A DNA stretch of 64,000 nt from Pseudoalteromonas sp. MMG010 (GCF_018100905.1 NZ_JAGJEG010000006.1:140151-204150); one strand, 5' to 3'. Shown: positions 36,948 to 45,725, counted from the stretch's first letter. The notes: a model not told the origin generated them from the letters alone. Program-made: numbers and translations.

Positions 36948-37541
36948 TTATTTAGCTGATAATTCATTAATCACAGTTTCAAGTCCAACATCAGAAATAC
37001 GTTGAATAACTTCTTTTTGTTTTGCACTTAATAACGAAATCCCTTCAGCCACAATATCATATACTTTCCAGCTTTTATCTTTGGCTTGACGTAATTTAAA
37101 ATGTAAATCGATGGCCGGACCATTATCATTAATGATTTGTGTTTTTACCGTGGCAAAACCAGAGTCACCTTGTTTAGTCGCTGGCTCAAAAATCACTTTC
37201 TGTCCAGTATACTTCATCAGTGCACCGGCATAAGTCCCTGTTAAATAATGCTCTACCGCACTAATAAAACGTGTCGCTTGTGCCCTATCAATGCCTTTAA
37301 TATGTTTGCCTAACAATTTAAATGAAACAAATTTAATATCAATGTGCGGCATTAATTGTTTTTCCACAATTTCAGCCATATCTTGCTTACTGGCATTACC
37401 TTGGCTATTTACTTGTGCAATATCATGAAATAATTGCTGAGCAACCGTTTCAAGTAGCTGATCGGGTGTTTGTTGTGCTTGGGCATACAAGTTTGCACTA
37501 AACAAAACAAGTATTGCTAATAGGGTTCTCATTGTTGTCAT
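36948..37541 (-). CDS. MlaC/Ttg2D-family periplasmic phospholipid-binding protein
   Basis: A 197-residue exported protein with a signal peptide (residues 1-22, ending AQAQ). EKQLMPHIDIKFVSFKLLGK and the C-terminal pattern KVYDIVAEGISLL match MlaC (PF05494), which carries phospholipids between the outer-membrane MlaA and the MlaFEDB transporter. No mlaD, mlaE, mlaF or mlaB gene is adjacent, and it has its own terminator. It may be an isolated paralogue beside a complete mla operon elsewhere, or a dispersed mlaC. Confidence 0.87.
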   Translation of the reverse strand: MTTMRTLLAILVLFSANLYAQAQQTPDQLLETVAQQLFHDIAQVNSQGNASKQDMAEIVEKQLMPHIDIKFVSFKLLGKHIKGIDRAQATRFISAVEHYLTGTYAGALMKYTGQKVIFEPATKQGDSGFATVKTQIINDNGPAIDLHFKLRQAKDKSWKVYDIVAEGISLLSAKQKEVIQRISDVGLETVINELSAK

Positions 37542-37776
37542 TGTCTTATAATCTAAATCATGAATATGGCGCTAATTTAACTTTTTATTACACAACAAAA
37601 AACCCCATAAATAGCACCTTATTAATGCCGAACAAGCACCAATAATATAAGCTTTTAAATATCAGTAGCTTATAAAGCTACTGGAAACACTCTGTATACA
37701 ATTACTTTTTACCTATATTGAATTATATAAACTCATCCTTATAACTCTCTTAACTTTTTATTTAAGAGAAGGCACT

Positions 37777-38310
37777 ATGCGTCTATTAAAAGCCCCTATA
37801 ACACTGACTTTAATCTTACTTTTAGCTTTAACTTCTAAAGCCCACGCGCAAAGGCTTCACGGTTATAGTGTTGATGTTTTAAAAGGTGAAGGGAATGTCG
37901 CCGGTATCAAGCTTGCCCATAAATATTACGCTCCACAATTACAAAAGTTAGTTGGCCATGCGAAATTTTATTTTGAGAGCAGTGTCAATGTCTGGCAATT
38001 TCATAAAAGTGGTCATTCACAAAGTAATACGGTTGTGGCTATATCACCGGTATTACAATTTCCAGCTTTTAACTTTAACGGTAAACTTTTTTCGATTGAA
38101 GCGGGTATTGGCATCTCATTAATTAATAAGACTTATTTTGCAGAGAAAAACTTAAGTACTCACTACCAATTTGAGGACCGTATAGGATTAGTAACAACTA
38201 TTGGTGATACCGATTTAGCGCTGCGAGTCATTCATTATTCAAACGCAGGCTTTAAGCATCCAAACCCAGGGATAAACTTTCTCACATTGTCGTTATCACA
38301 GCCTTTGTAA
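37777..38310 (+). CDS. Acyloxyacyl hydrolase / lipid A deacylase PagL-like
   Basis: A 177-residue outer-membrane beta-barrel precursor with a signal peptide (1-24, ending KAHA). The C-terminal motif IHYSNAGFKHPNPGINFLTL contains the histidine and serine of the PagL catalytic triad (HxSN), and the protein ends in alternating hydrophobic residues typical of a barrel strand. PagL removes the 3-O-acyl chain from lipid A. The glutamate I expect 12 residues after the serine reads as asparagine here, so activity is uncertain. It is a single gene with a strong terminator at 38349. Confidence 0.82.
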   Translation: MRLLKAPITLTLILLLALTSKAHAQRLHGYSVDVLKGEGNVAGIKLAHKYYAPQLQKLVGHAKFYFESSVNVWQFHKSGHSQSNTVVAISPVLQFPAFNFNGKLFSIEAGIGISLINKTYFAEKNLSTHYQFEDRIGLVTTIGDTDLALRVIHYSNAGFKHPNPGINFLTLSLSQPL

Positions 38311-38348
38311 AGTTATAACAAGGCAATTTCGTACAATTTAAAAATAAC

Positions 38349-38384
38349 AAAGCCTGATTTTGAAACCCATCAAAATCAGGCTTT
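38349..38384. terminator. Bidirectional terminator (PagL-like / YjiH-like)
   Basis: A perfect 14-bp stem, AAAGCCTGATTTTG with CAAAATCAGGCTTT, around 8 nt between convergent genes. Confidence 0.93.
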
Positions 38385-38402
38385 AATCACATATTTTAAA
38401 TA

Positions 38403-39773
38403 CTAACCGACAAGCCAATGCGCCATTAACGCGATAACCGGAAGTGTCACTAACGTTCTTAATATAAAAATTATGAACAGCTCAAATATATTAACCGGTA
38501 TTTTACTACCCAGTAAAAGCGCCCCAACTTCTGACATATAAATAAGTTGCGTTACACTCATTGCGGCAATAATAAAGCGAGTGACATCACTTTCTATACT
38601 GCTTGCCGCTAAGATAGAAGGGATAAACATATCAGCAAACCCAACCATAATTGTTTCTGCTGCTTTTTCAGCTTCGGGTATATTTAACAGCTCTAAAAAC
38701 GGAATAAATGGCTGACCTAAGTAATAAAATAATGGAGTATATTCAGCAATAATAAGTGCAACAGTTCCTATAGCCATAACTACTGGCAACACTGCAAACA
38801 CCATATCAAGTGCGTTGTGAACCCCTTCTTTTATTGTACCTTTTACGCCCGACGCCTTTTCTGCTTTTGTTAAAGCCACCGTTAAAGCATGCGAAACTAA
38901 TGTTTTACCGTGTGGTACTTGTTCGGCGTTATGAGCCGGTGCAGTGCCATCTATAAATAAATCCTTTTTAAAGCATAAAGGGGGTAAGCGAGGTACGATA
39001 ACCGCAGCAATAATACCCGCTAAACATACAGTAAGATAAAAAGGTGCAAATAAATACTCCAGCTTCACCTGCCCTATTACGACCAAACAAAATGTAATCG
39101 ACACAGCTGAAAAAGTTGTCCCAATAATGGCCGCTTCACGTTGTGTGTAATGCTTGTCTTCAAACTGACGAGATGTCATTAAAATACCGACAGAGCCATC
39201 TCCTAACCAAGAGGCAGCACAATCAACAGCACTGCGCCCAGGGACTTTAAATACCGGACGCATCACTTTTGTTAGCAAAGTACCTACCAGCTCTAATAAG
39301 CCAAAATTTAATAGTAATGGCAGTAATAAACCAGCCAAAATAAAGACTGACAATAAAACAGGTAACAAATCATTTAAAACCAACAAGCCGGTATTTTCAG
39401 AGCTTACCATCTCAGGGCCAATTTTATAAAAGGTCATGAGTACGCATATCATGCCTATTAGGCGGATAAAAAACCAAACAAAATTAACGTTAAACAAATG
39501 ATTTAAAAGAGGGTTATTACAAATTATTCGCGGTTTAAAAATAACCGTAATAGCAGACATAATACCGGTAATACAAATAATGCATGTAATCAAAGCCAGT
39601 GCTGAATCCGCTAAAAAAGCTTGAATAGCTTTTGCCATAATAGCAATAGGAATGGTCATAAACTCGCCACTTGATACCGGCGTCATAAACAAGAGCACGC
39701 CAATAAGAGACGGTACTAGAAAAGTAAACCATGTACGTTTACTAAACGGTAAACTTGTTGCTTTATCAGTCAT
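38403..39773 (-). CDS. YjiH-family nucleoside-recognition (GATE) membrane protein
   Basis: About 456 residues from the ATG at 39773. The longer frame begins at a GTG (39794) inside a terminator hairpin and is unlikely. About ten hydrophobic helices are visible, with two Gate-domain-like halves. ADMFIPSILAASSIES and SWLGDGSVGILMTSRQFE are characteristic of the YjiH family. Related Gate proteins transport nucleosides or act in sporulation, but the substrate of this family is unknown. Only 17 nt separate the upstream bamC terminator from its start, so it may depend on read-through. Confidence 0.82.
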   Translation of the reverse strand: MTDKATSLPFSKRTWFTFLVPSLIGVLLFMTPVSSGEFMTIPIAIMAKAIQAFLADSALALITCIICITGIMSAITVIFKPRIICNNPLLNHLFNVNFVWFFIRLIGMICVLMTFYKIGPEMVSSENTGLLVLNDLLPVLLSVFILAGLLLPLLLNFGLLELVGTLLTKVMRPVFKVPGRSAVDCAASWLGDGSVGILMTSRQFEDKHYTQREAAIIGTTFSAVSITFCLVVIGQVKLEYLFAPFYLTVCLAGIIAAVIVPRLPPLCFKKDLFIDGTAPAHNAEQVPHGKTLVSHALTVALTKAEKASGVKGTIKEGVHNALDMVFAVLPVVMAIGTVALIIAEYTPLFYYLGQPFIPFLELLNIPEAEKAAETIMVGFADMFIPSILAASSIESDVTRFIIAAMSVTQLIYMSEVGALLLGSKIPVNIFELFIIFILRTLVTLPVIALMAHWLVG

Positions 39774-39790
39774 TTTTTTAACCCGCTTAA

Positions 39791-39821
39791 ACACAAAAAG
39801 AGCTTAATGCTCTTTTTGTGT
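39791..39821 (-). terminator. Terminator or attenuator between bamC and the YjiH-like gene
   Basis: A perfect 13-bp stem, ACACAAAAAGAGC with GCTCTTTTTGTGT, around TTAAT. The U-tract is part of the stem on the minus strand. It ends only 17 nt before the downstream ATG, which suggests partial termination. Confidence 0.85.
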
Positions 39822-39835
39822 CGTTTATTATTGTT

Positions 39836-40900
39836 TTAAAGTTTTACATTTCGTTTTAGTAGTGCGTCTTCTAGCGCTTGTTGAAGTGCGCTCATGGTGT
39901 TTGGATCAAGTAGCTCCCCTTTAGTATCCATCCACGTTAAGCTCGTGCCGTTTGATGGTAATTCACTAACCAAAATTTGGTACTGGCCTTGTTCAATCGG
40001 TAACTGCTGTGCTTCATCACCCCAAATTGAATCCCAAACACTGCTTTGCGGCTTATTGTATTGTGCAGTAATCAACCCAGAATCAGGCTTAACTTCTACA
40101 ATTGTGAAAGACAACCTTTCTAAAAAGCCAGAAAAACGCTCAAACACATTTTCATAGTTTTGCTGTGTAACTAACGCTGCGTTACCTTTGCTATCAAAGC
40201 CCATTGTAAAAGAAATATTACCTTGCGCTTTACGTTTATTTATTTCTAATTGACGATATAAAAAGTCATACTCACGAATAACTTGATTAAGCGCAGACAC
40301 TTCTAATTGTTGCTTAAGAAGATCGGTCAATTCGTTATTTTCACTTTGAAAATCGATTAATTCTGCACGTAATGATGCAGTACGTTGATGTGACTTTTCT
40401 TCTATGAAAAACTTAAAACGCTCTAAATCAGGTTGAGTATCATCTCCCCAAGACCACCAATTACTTTCAGGAATGACAAGTGCATACCAGTCTGTTGTTA
40501 AAGTATTTTTTTGCTCATCAAAGGCTAGCGCCTGCGTGTTATTCGCACTTAGCGTATCTTTTACTGCACGCCAAATAAATTCATTCAAATCATCTACATA
40601 ATCATTCTTATCAAAATAAACACGTGATTGTTTATCATTTTCTTCAACCCAGCTACCTTGCGCTATCGTTAATACCTGAGCAGGCGGACGATAGTTTTTC
40701 GCTTCTGGGTTTGTTCCATATTGCGCCACATCCATTTTATAAACAGGGTCTTCAGCCGGTGTTTCTAATTGTTCAGGCACTTTAACCGACTCATGGGTAC
40801 GGTAATTACGCTCATTATGAGCGTCGTTGGTGAAAATACTACACCCAGATAAACTGACCAATGCACTTACAACAAATGCTTTTGGGATCCAATACTGCAC
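39836..40900 (-). CDS. bamC: Outer membrane assembly lipoprotein BamC
   Basis: A 354-residue lipoprotein precursor. The signal sequence ends in the lipobox LSGC (Cys20). A proline-rich unstructured segment (YRPPAQV, about 70) follows, which in E. coli BamC binds BamD, and two helix-grip domains come after it. BamC is a non-essential member of the BAM complex that inserts beta-barrel proteins. In enterobacteria dapA lies immediately upstream; here the upstream neighbour is the divergent gcvR. Length matches E. coli BamC (344). Confidence 0.92.
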   Translation of the reverse strand: MQYWIPKAFVVSALVSLSGCSIFTNDAHNERNYRTHESVKVPEQLETPAEDPVYKMDVAQYGTNPEAKNYRPPAQVLTIAQGSWVEENDKQSRVYFDKNDYVDDLNEFIWRAVKDTLSANNTQALAFDEQKNTLTTDWYALVIPESNWWSWGDDTQPDLERFKFFIEEKSHQRTASLRAELIDFQSENNELTDLLKQQLEVSALNQVIREYDFLYRQLEINKRKAQGNISFTMGFDSKGNAALVTQQNYENVFERFSGFLERLSFTIVEVKPDSGLITAQYNKPQSSVWDSIWGDEAQQLPIEQGQYQILVSELPSNGTSLTWMDTKGELLDPNTMSALQQALEDALLKRNVKL

Positions 40901-41244
40901 AGATAATTCTCCTTAGCAAACCCTTTAATTGTTTTAACAAGTATATGAGTGGGTTATACCGATTTGGTTCAGTATAAAATTAATTTAAACTTAACACTTC
41001 TATTTGGATAGCAACTTACGCTCGGTTATATACATAAACTGAACACAAGTCGCAAAATTTTGTCCATGTTACTTTCACACGCCACTAAAAACAAGAAACA
41101 CTGGACTTAAAACCGCCTAAAGTTGTTGCTGTGTATAGTTTATACGTCTTTTTGTGTTAAACTTCGCCGCCGTATACAGCACAAAGTTTTACACAAACGC
41201 TATTTAAATCGTCAACGTACAAATAACCTAGGTATATTTACTTC
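40901..41244. promoter_or_regulatory. Divergent promoter region bamC / gcvR
   Basis: 344 nt with no reading frame. It must hold the promoters of bamC (minus strand) and gcvR (plus strand). I see AT-rich stretches but no operator that I can name, and no remnant of dapA. Confidence 0.6.
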
Positions 41245-41778
41245 ATGACTGCATTTACAAACCATCAAATTGTCTTGACCGCGATAGGGGATGATAGACC
41301 AGGTATAGTCAGTGAATTAACACAATTAGTGAGTGATTGTCATTGTAATATTATTGACAGCCGCATTGCTATTTTAGGCCGTGAATTTACTTTTATCATG
41401 CTATTAAATGGTGATATGTCTGCCATCAGCCGTATTGAACATACGTTGCCAACCAAAGCAATGGAGTTAGGTTTATTAACCATGATGAAACGCACTTCAA
41501 GTCATGAACCCAGTGAGTTTTGTGCGGGCTATACTTTAGAATATACAGGCATTGATACCCCTGGCACACTGAGCAAGGTAACGCGCTTTTTTGCCGATAA
41601 TCATATTAGCATTTGCTCACTAAAGTCAGACACAGATCAAGTTGAGCAAGACACCACTATGCGCTGTGAAATTGAATTTAATATCCCCATTGATGTAGAT
41701 ATAGATAAATTTAAAATTAGTTTTGAGAACTTATCACACACTCTCAACGTAGATTATATTTTTAGACGAATTCGTTAA
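41245..41778 (+). CDS. gcvR: Glycine cleavage system regulatory protein GcvR
   Basis: A 177-residue protein of two ACT domains. The first is about 7-80 (LTAIGDDRPGIVSELTQLV) and the second about 95-175 (YTGIDTPGTLSKVTRFFADN). This matches GcvR, which in E. coli binds GcvA and represses gcvTHP when glycine is low. gcvA is not in the window. bcp follows by 11 nt, as in E. coli. Confidence 0.93.
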   Translation: MTAFTNHQIVLTAIGDDRPGIVSELTQLVSDCHCNIIDSRIAILGREFTFIMLLNGDMSAISRIEHTLPTKAMELGLLTMMKRTSSHEPSEFCAGYTLEYTGIDTPGTLSKVTRFFADNHISICSLKSDTDQVEQDTTMRCEIEFNIPIDVDIDKFKISFENLSHTLNVDYIFRRIR

Positions 41779-41789
41779 GGATTTTTATT

Positions 41790-42275
41790 ATGAATAAAAT
41801 AAGCCCAATACAAGCTGGTGATAAAGCCCCGGCTTTTAGCCTACAAAATCAAAATGATGAAACCATTTCGCTAACTGAATTACTTAAAGAACAACAAGTA
41901 TTAGTGTACTTTTACCCTAAAGCATCGACACCGGGTTGTACTGTTCAAGCAGAGAACTTACGAGACAACCAAGATGAATTAGCTCAGTTTAACACGCGTG
42001 TTGTAGGTATTAGCCCCGACCCAATCAAACGATTAAAAAACTTTGAAACTAAAAAAGAGCTAAACTTTGATCTTTTAGCTGATGAAGATCATGCGATTGC
42101 TGAGGCATTCGGTGTATGGGGCTACAAAAAATTTATGGGCAAAGAATACGATGGCATTCATCGCCTAACGTTTTTAGTTGGCCAAGACGGTACCATTAAA
42201 CATTTATTTGATAAATTCAAAACCAAAGAGCATCATCAAGTTGTATTAGATTATTTAGCGTCAGAACAACGCTAA
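41790..42275 (+). CDS. bcp: Thioredoxin-dependent thiol peroxidase (Bcp)
   Basis: A 161-residue peroxiredoxin of the BCP/PrxQ group. Peroxidatic Cys50 lies in STPGCTVQAENLRD. The resolving cysteine found five residues later in E. coli Bcp is a glutamate here (Glu55), so the enzyme is predicted to work as a 1-Cys type. It reduces organic hydroperoxides in the cytoplasm. It is co-transcribed with gcvR and ends at a strong terminator. Confidence 0.94.
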   Translation: MNKISPIQAGDKAPAFSLQNQNDETISLTELLKEQQVLVYFYPKASTPGCTVQAENLRDNQDELAQFNTRVVGISPDPIKRLKNFETKKELNFDLLADEDHAIAEAFGVWGYKKFMGKEYDGIHRLTFLVGQDGTIKHLFDKFKTKEHHQVVLDYLASEQR

Positions 42276-42288
42276 CGATAACCCATAA

Positions 42289-42320
42289 AAAAAGCGCCCT
42301 TTAATTAAAGGGCGCTTTTT
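42289..42320. terminator. Bidirectional terminator (bcp / queE)
   Basis: A long perfect palindrome with arms AAAAAGCGCCCTTTAA and TTAAAGGGCGCTTTTT. The U-tract follows in both directions, between convergent genes. Confidence 0.93.
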
Positions 42321-42362
42321 TATTTATTCACATTATAATTTATGCAAATACTCAACTAAAAA

Positions 42363-43040
42363 CTAACTAATACCCAAATATTTATGAACTTGAATTGATA
42401 AACGCCAGTTTTTTGCAATGCAGGTTTCTATTGCCAGTTTAGTCGCTGATGTTTTTTGGCTAATTGGCTGTAAATATACCAATGCAGGGTTAACCCCGGT
42501 TTTAGCAAACAACGCTTCTAATTCATCAACATGCTTTTGCATTGCGACTGGGTGCTTAATTTCGTTCGCCCGTTGCATCGTACTTGTCAGTACTTCGTAA
42601 CCACCGCGCATATTAATTTTTGGTGATACCGTAACCCACGTCTCTTCAGGAGCTAAAATTTCAAATGTGCCACTGGTTTCTATTTGCGTAGAAAAGCCAT
42701 GTTCATGTAATAAATTACACACGGGGTTTAAATCAAACATACAGGGTTCACCACCGGTTATCACCACATGTTTAGCGCTATACCCTCTTGAGTCAAACAA
42801 GGCTAAAATTTGCTGAGCATTGGCATCTGCCCAATGATCTGAATCGGCTTTTTTCTCTACTGTTTCATCTAGCGATACTTTATATACATTATCAACATCC
42901 CAGGTTTGCTTAGTATCGCACCACGAGCAACCAACCGGGCAGCCTTGTAAACGTAAAAAAATTGATGGTGTACCAGTAAAACTCGCTTCACCTTGAATCG
43001 TTTCAAACACTTCATTAATTTTGTACAAAAGAAATCTCAC
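42363..43040 (-). CDS. queE: 7-carboxy-7-deazaguanine synthase QueE
   Basis: A 225-residue radical-SAM enzyme. The cluster motif is CPVGCSWCD (about residues 34-42) and ITGGEPCM (about 94-101) binds SAM. INEVFETIQGEASFTGTP at the N-terminus is typical of QueE. It converts 6-carboxytetrahydropterin to 7-carboxy-7-deazaguanine in queuosine synthesis. It diverges from queC, which acts next in the pathway, across 131 nt. Confidence 0.95.
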   Translation of the reverse strand: MRFLLYKINEVFETIQGEASFTGTPSIFLRLQGCPVGCSWCDTKQTWDVDNVYKVSLDETVEKKADSDHWADANAQQILALFDSRGYSAKHVVITGGEPCMFDLNPVCNLLHEHGFSTQIETSGTFEILAPEETWVTVSPKINMRGGYEVLTSTMQRANEIKHPVAMQKHVDELEALFAKTGVNPALVYLQPISQKTSATKLAIETCIAKNWRLSIQVHKYLGIS

Positions 43041-43171
43041 TTAACCGCTAGCAACTATTTTGTTACTATATAAAACAAAAGCACGGTACAAAAATTGTTA
43101 TTTATGCCGTGGCCGTGTAGTATATCGCGCCCTGATATAAACCTCTATTAAAACTGAAGAGCAAAGCAGAT

Positions 43172-43834
43172 ATGACGCAAAAAGTAGTTGTTATTTATTC
43201 CGGCGGTATGGATTCATTTACCGTATTAAATAAAGCCTTACAGCAAGGGCATGAAGTTTATGCGTTATCATTTGATTACGGCCAACGTCATGTAAAAGAA
43301 TTAAAAGTTGCTGCAAGTGTGTGTGAATCACTTAATGTTCCTCATAAAATTGTCGATATATCAGCGATAAACCAACTGATCGGTGGCTCTTCTTTAACCG
43401 ATAATATTGATGTCCCTGAAGGTCATTACGAAGAAGAAAGCATGAAAAGTACTATCGTGCCTAATCGTAATATGATTTTGCTATCGCTTGCTGTTGGGTA
43501 TGCTGTATCACTTAAAGCTAGCCAAGTATATTATGGTGCCCATTCAGGGGATCATGCAATTTACCCTGATTGCCGCCCTGAATTTGTAAAAAAAATGGAT
43601 GATGTTTGTCGTATTGCCAATTACGATGCCGTTGAAATTTTCAGCCCTTACTTAAACAGTACTAAAATTGATATTTTAACCGACGGTATTAAAATGGGCT
43701 TAGATTACAGCCAAACTTGGACTTGTTATAATGGCCGAGAAAAAGCATGTGGTAAGTGTGGCGCATGCCAAGAACGTTTAGAAGCATTTAGCCTAAATAA
43801 CCTCACCGACCCACTTGAATACGAAGTGCAATAA
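43172..43834 (+). CDS. queC: 7-cyano-7-deazaguanine synthase QueC
   Basis: A 220-residue PP-loop ATPase. YSGGMDSFT (about residues 9-17) is the ATP-pyrophosphatase loop, and the C-terminal CxxC cysteines in [14 protein letters not shown] bind zinc. QueC makes preQ0 from the QueE product with ammonia and ATP. Together with divergent queE this forms the core of preQ0 synthesis. I looked for a preQ1 riboswitch upstream and did not find one. Confidence 0.96.
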   Translation: MTQKVVVIYSGGMDSFTVLNKALQQGHEVYALSFDYGQRHVKELKVAASVCESLNVPHKIVDISAINQLIGGSSLTDNIDVPEGHYEEESMKSTIVPNRNMILLSLAVGYAVSLKASQVYYGAHSGDHAIYPDCRPEFVKKMDDVCRIANYDAVEIFSPYLNSTKIDILTDGIKMGLDYSQTWTCYNGREKACGKCGACQERLEAFSLNNLTDPLEYEVQ

Positions 43835-43850
43835 TCACTCTGTAGCCAAT

Positions 43851-43878
43851 AAAGAGGCTAATACACCTTAGCCTTTTT
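43851..43878 (+). terminator. Terminator downstream of queC
   Basis: AAAGAGGCTAA pairs with TTAGCCTTTTT around 6 nt (one G-U pair), with the T-run closing the stem. It begins 17 nt after the queC stop. Confidence 0.8.
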
Positions 43879-43890
43879 ATAATAAACTTT

Positions 43891-44340
43891 TTATAACCAA
43901 CGTCTAACTTTACTCATGTAGTGTTTATATTGTTCCGGGAACAACCGAAGTAAGGCTTTTTCTTCAGGTTTTATTTGAAAATACGTAATATAAAAAACAA
44001 ACCCAACCACACCAATCAACGCATAAATAGAAGTTAGCCAAAAACCCCAGCCAATCAGTAAAAAAGTGAGCCCTACGTACATAGGGTTGCGGGTAATCTT
44101 AAATATCCCAGATGTAACAAGCTCAGAGGTATTGTCAATTTTTTGTGGATTTAGAGTTGTTTTAGCCTGTCGAAAACTAATCACACCCGCAATACCAAAT
44201 ATCACACCAATACTTACCGATAACAAAGATAGAACAGTAATAAACGACGAGTAATCTATTGCGGTTTTAAACGCAATAAGGGCCATAAATAAAGCAAACA
44301 CAAATAAAACTAGCACTGGGGGAATTTTGTTGTTTAGCAT
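43891..44340 (-). CDS. Isoprenylcysteine carboxyl methyltransferase-like membrane protein
   Basis: A 149-residue protein with four hydrophobic segments. The SGIFKITRNPMYVGLTFLL region and the later EEKALLRLFPEQYKHYMSKV (about 126-145) form the SAM-binding signature of the ICMT/PEMT family. Bacterial members methylate lipids, thiols or unknown small molecules. No substrate can be deduced. It is a single gene. Confidence 0.85.
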   Translation of the reverse strand: MLNNKIPPVLVLFVFALFMALIAFKTAIDYSSFITVLSLLSVSIGVIFGIAGVISFRQAKTTLNPQKIDNTSELVTSGIFKITRNPMYVGLTFLLIGWGFWLTSIYALIGVVGFVFYITYFQIKPEEKALLRLFPEQYKHYMSKVRRWL

Positions 44341-44478
44341 AGTGTCCTACCAAAAAATGATTACCAATCCTTAATATAAACAATATTTAAACAAATCTGG
44401 TTACAAATGTCAGCTAACGAACAATGAGTTTTTAGTTATACTTACTTTATTAAATAAAGATTCAGTGAGGAATACATT

Positions 44479-44721
44479 ATGTCGGGTACCACGATGATAG
44501 TTTTAATTGTTTTAATATCCGTTGGCTCGGGAGTTATTTACGATATGTATAAAAAACATTTAGAGTTTAAGCATAAAACCCTCGATAGCAACAATCAAGC
44601 AAACCAACAGCTACACGCGATGCAAGCTCAAGTGTCTGAACTTAAAAATAGAGTACAAACACTTGAGGCTATCGTTACAGATTCTAGCTTTGATGTAAAA
44701 AACGAAATTAATAAACTTTAA
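44479..44721 (+). CDS. PspB-like small membrane protein
   Basis: An 80-residue protein with one N-terminal membrane helix (about 4-22) and a helical tail ending VQTLEAIVTDSSFDVKNEI. The layout and the 'R-x-LE-I' tail resemble PspB of the phage-shock system, but the similarity is loose and pspA and pspC are not adjacent. GTGAGGA lies upstream of the ATG. Its 3' end overlaps that of the convergent gene by 4 nt. Confidence 0.68.
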   Translation: MSGTTMIVLIVLISVGSGVIYDMYKKHLEFKHKTLDSNNQANQQLHAMQAQVSELKNRVQTLEAIVTDSSFDVKNEINKL

Positions 44722-45725
44722 AAACGATTAGTATACAAATGCGCATTTTCTGGCTGTTCTATTCCATGAGCAGCTAAAAAGTGCCCTATTACTTGACCGC
44801 AGCCATCAGGTGCTCGGCCACTGTCTATTTCAAAGTTAAGCTGGTTTGCATGTTGCTTCCCTAATACGCACAAATCAACCGCCTCTGTTGAGCGCATAGC
44901 AATACTTAACTCGCCTATTTTTTCAGCACTGATGTTTTTACTAAAGCGTGCTAATCCTAAGTATTTAAAGTTTTCATTAACAAAATCATTACTCTCATTG
45001 ATCAGTGCTGCAATTAGGTCGTGCATAAATTGATTAGTACAACTAACCGCGCTTAAAAACGACAATGACTTATTATTAAAGTCTTCCAATTGGCAGTCGT
45101 CACACGTTAACAAAATAGTGTAAAGACATTGCTCATTGGTGAGAACTTGGCGCTGCTGTAGCTTAATTTTTTCACCATTAAACCTAGTTTTAGTAATAAA
45201 ATCAGTGATGTTATCCTGTGGCGTATCTGCAGTTATTAGTTCTGGGTTTTGTGCCATTAAAGGTAAATCGTGATGGTTATTAAAAGGTGTGCTGCTGCCT
45301 TTACTATGACAAAACTGAAACAGCTCTCTCACTTCATGTTCACGCGCTATTTTTAATGCTAAAAATGCGGTTTGAATTAATTCAGAGGTAGGTAATTCTT
45401 TCTCTACTAACCAACGCCGCCCAAAAAGTAATTTTTTAGCATTGGAAGTTTGATAGTTATCGGGACTTAATACAGCCACTTGAATATATATTTCGTTATT
45501 CTTTTGGGCGGCCAGCACCCTAAAATGCGTAGAAAAATCAATGTTTTCTAAAATTTTTTTAACACTGTCTAAAGTATGGTCATAGCGTAAAAAGTGTTGC
45601 GGAACAACCTGATTGTTATTAGGTAATTGCACACTCGGTGCATAAGCAATCGGTTTTTCGTAACTATTTAATACGGCTTCACCTAAATTTAGCGATAAGT
45701 TAAATTGACTGTTTTTATCTGACAT
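44718..45725 (-). CDS. Hypothetical protein, 335 residues
   Basis: I do not recognise it. It is a soluble protein with no signal peptide or membrane helix. CDDC (in LLTCDDCQLEDF, about 204-215) and SGRAPDGCGQVIGHFL near the C-terminus are the only striking segments; neither matches a catalytic pattern that I know. It is the downstream-most gene of the minus-strand run that includes uvrB, but a 100-nt gap suggests separate expression. It overlaps the PspB-like gene by 4 nt at the 3' end. Confidence 0.72.
   Translation of the reverse strand: MSDKNSQFNLSLNLGEAVLNSYEKPIAYAPSVQLPNNNQVVPQHFLRYDHTLDSVKKILENIDFSTHFRVLAAQKNNEIYIQVAVLSPDNYQTSNAKKLLFGRRWLVEKELPTSELIQTAFLALKIAREHEVRELFQFCHSKGSSTPFNNHHDLPLMAQNPELITADTPQDNITDFITKTRFNGEKIKLQQRQVLTNEQCLYTILLTCDDCQLEDFNNKSLSFLSAVSCTNQFMHDLIAALINESNDFVNENFKYLGLARFSKNISAEKIGELSIAMRSTEAVDLCVLGKQHANQLNFEIDSGRAPDGCGQVIGHFLAAHGIEQPENAHLYTNRF

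Noticed and set aside
43041..43171. Possible preQ1 riboswitch between queE and queC
   Set aside because: No AGAGGTTC-type stem with an A-rich pseudoknot tail is present; I see only ordinary promoter-like AT-rich DNA.
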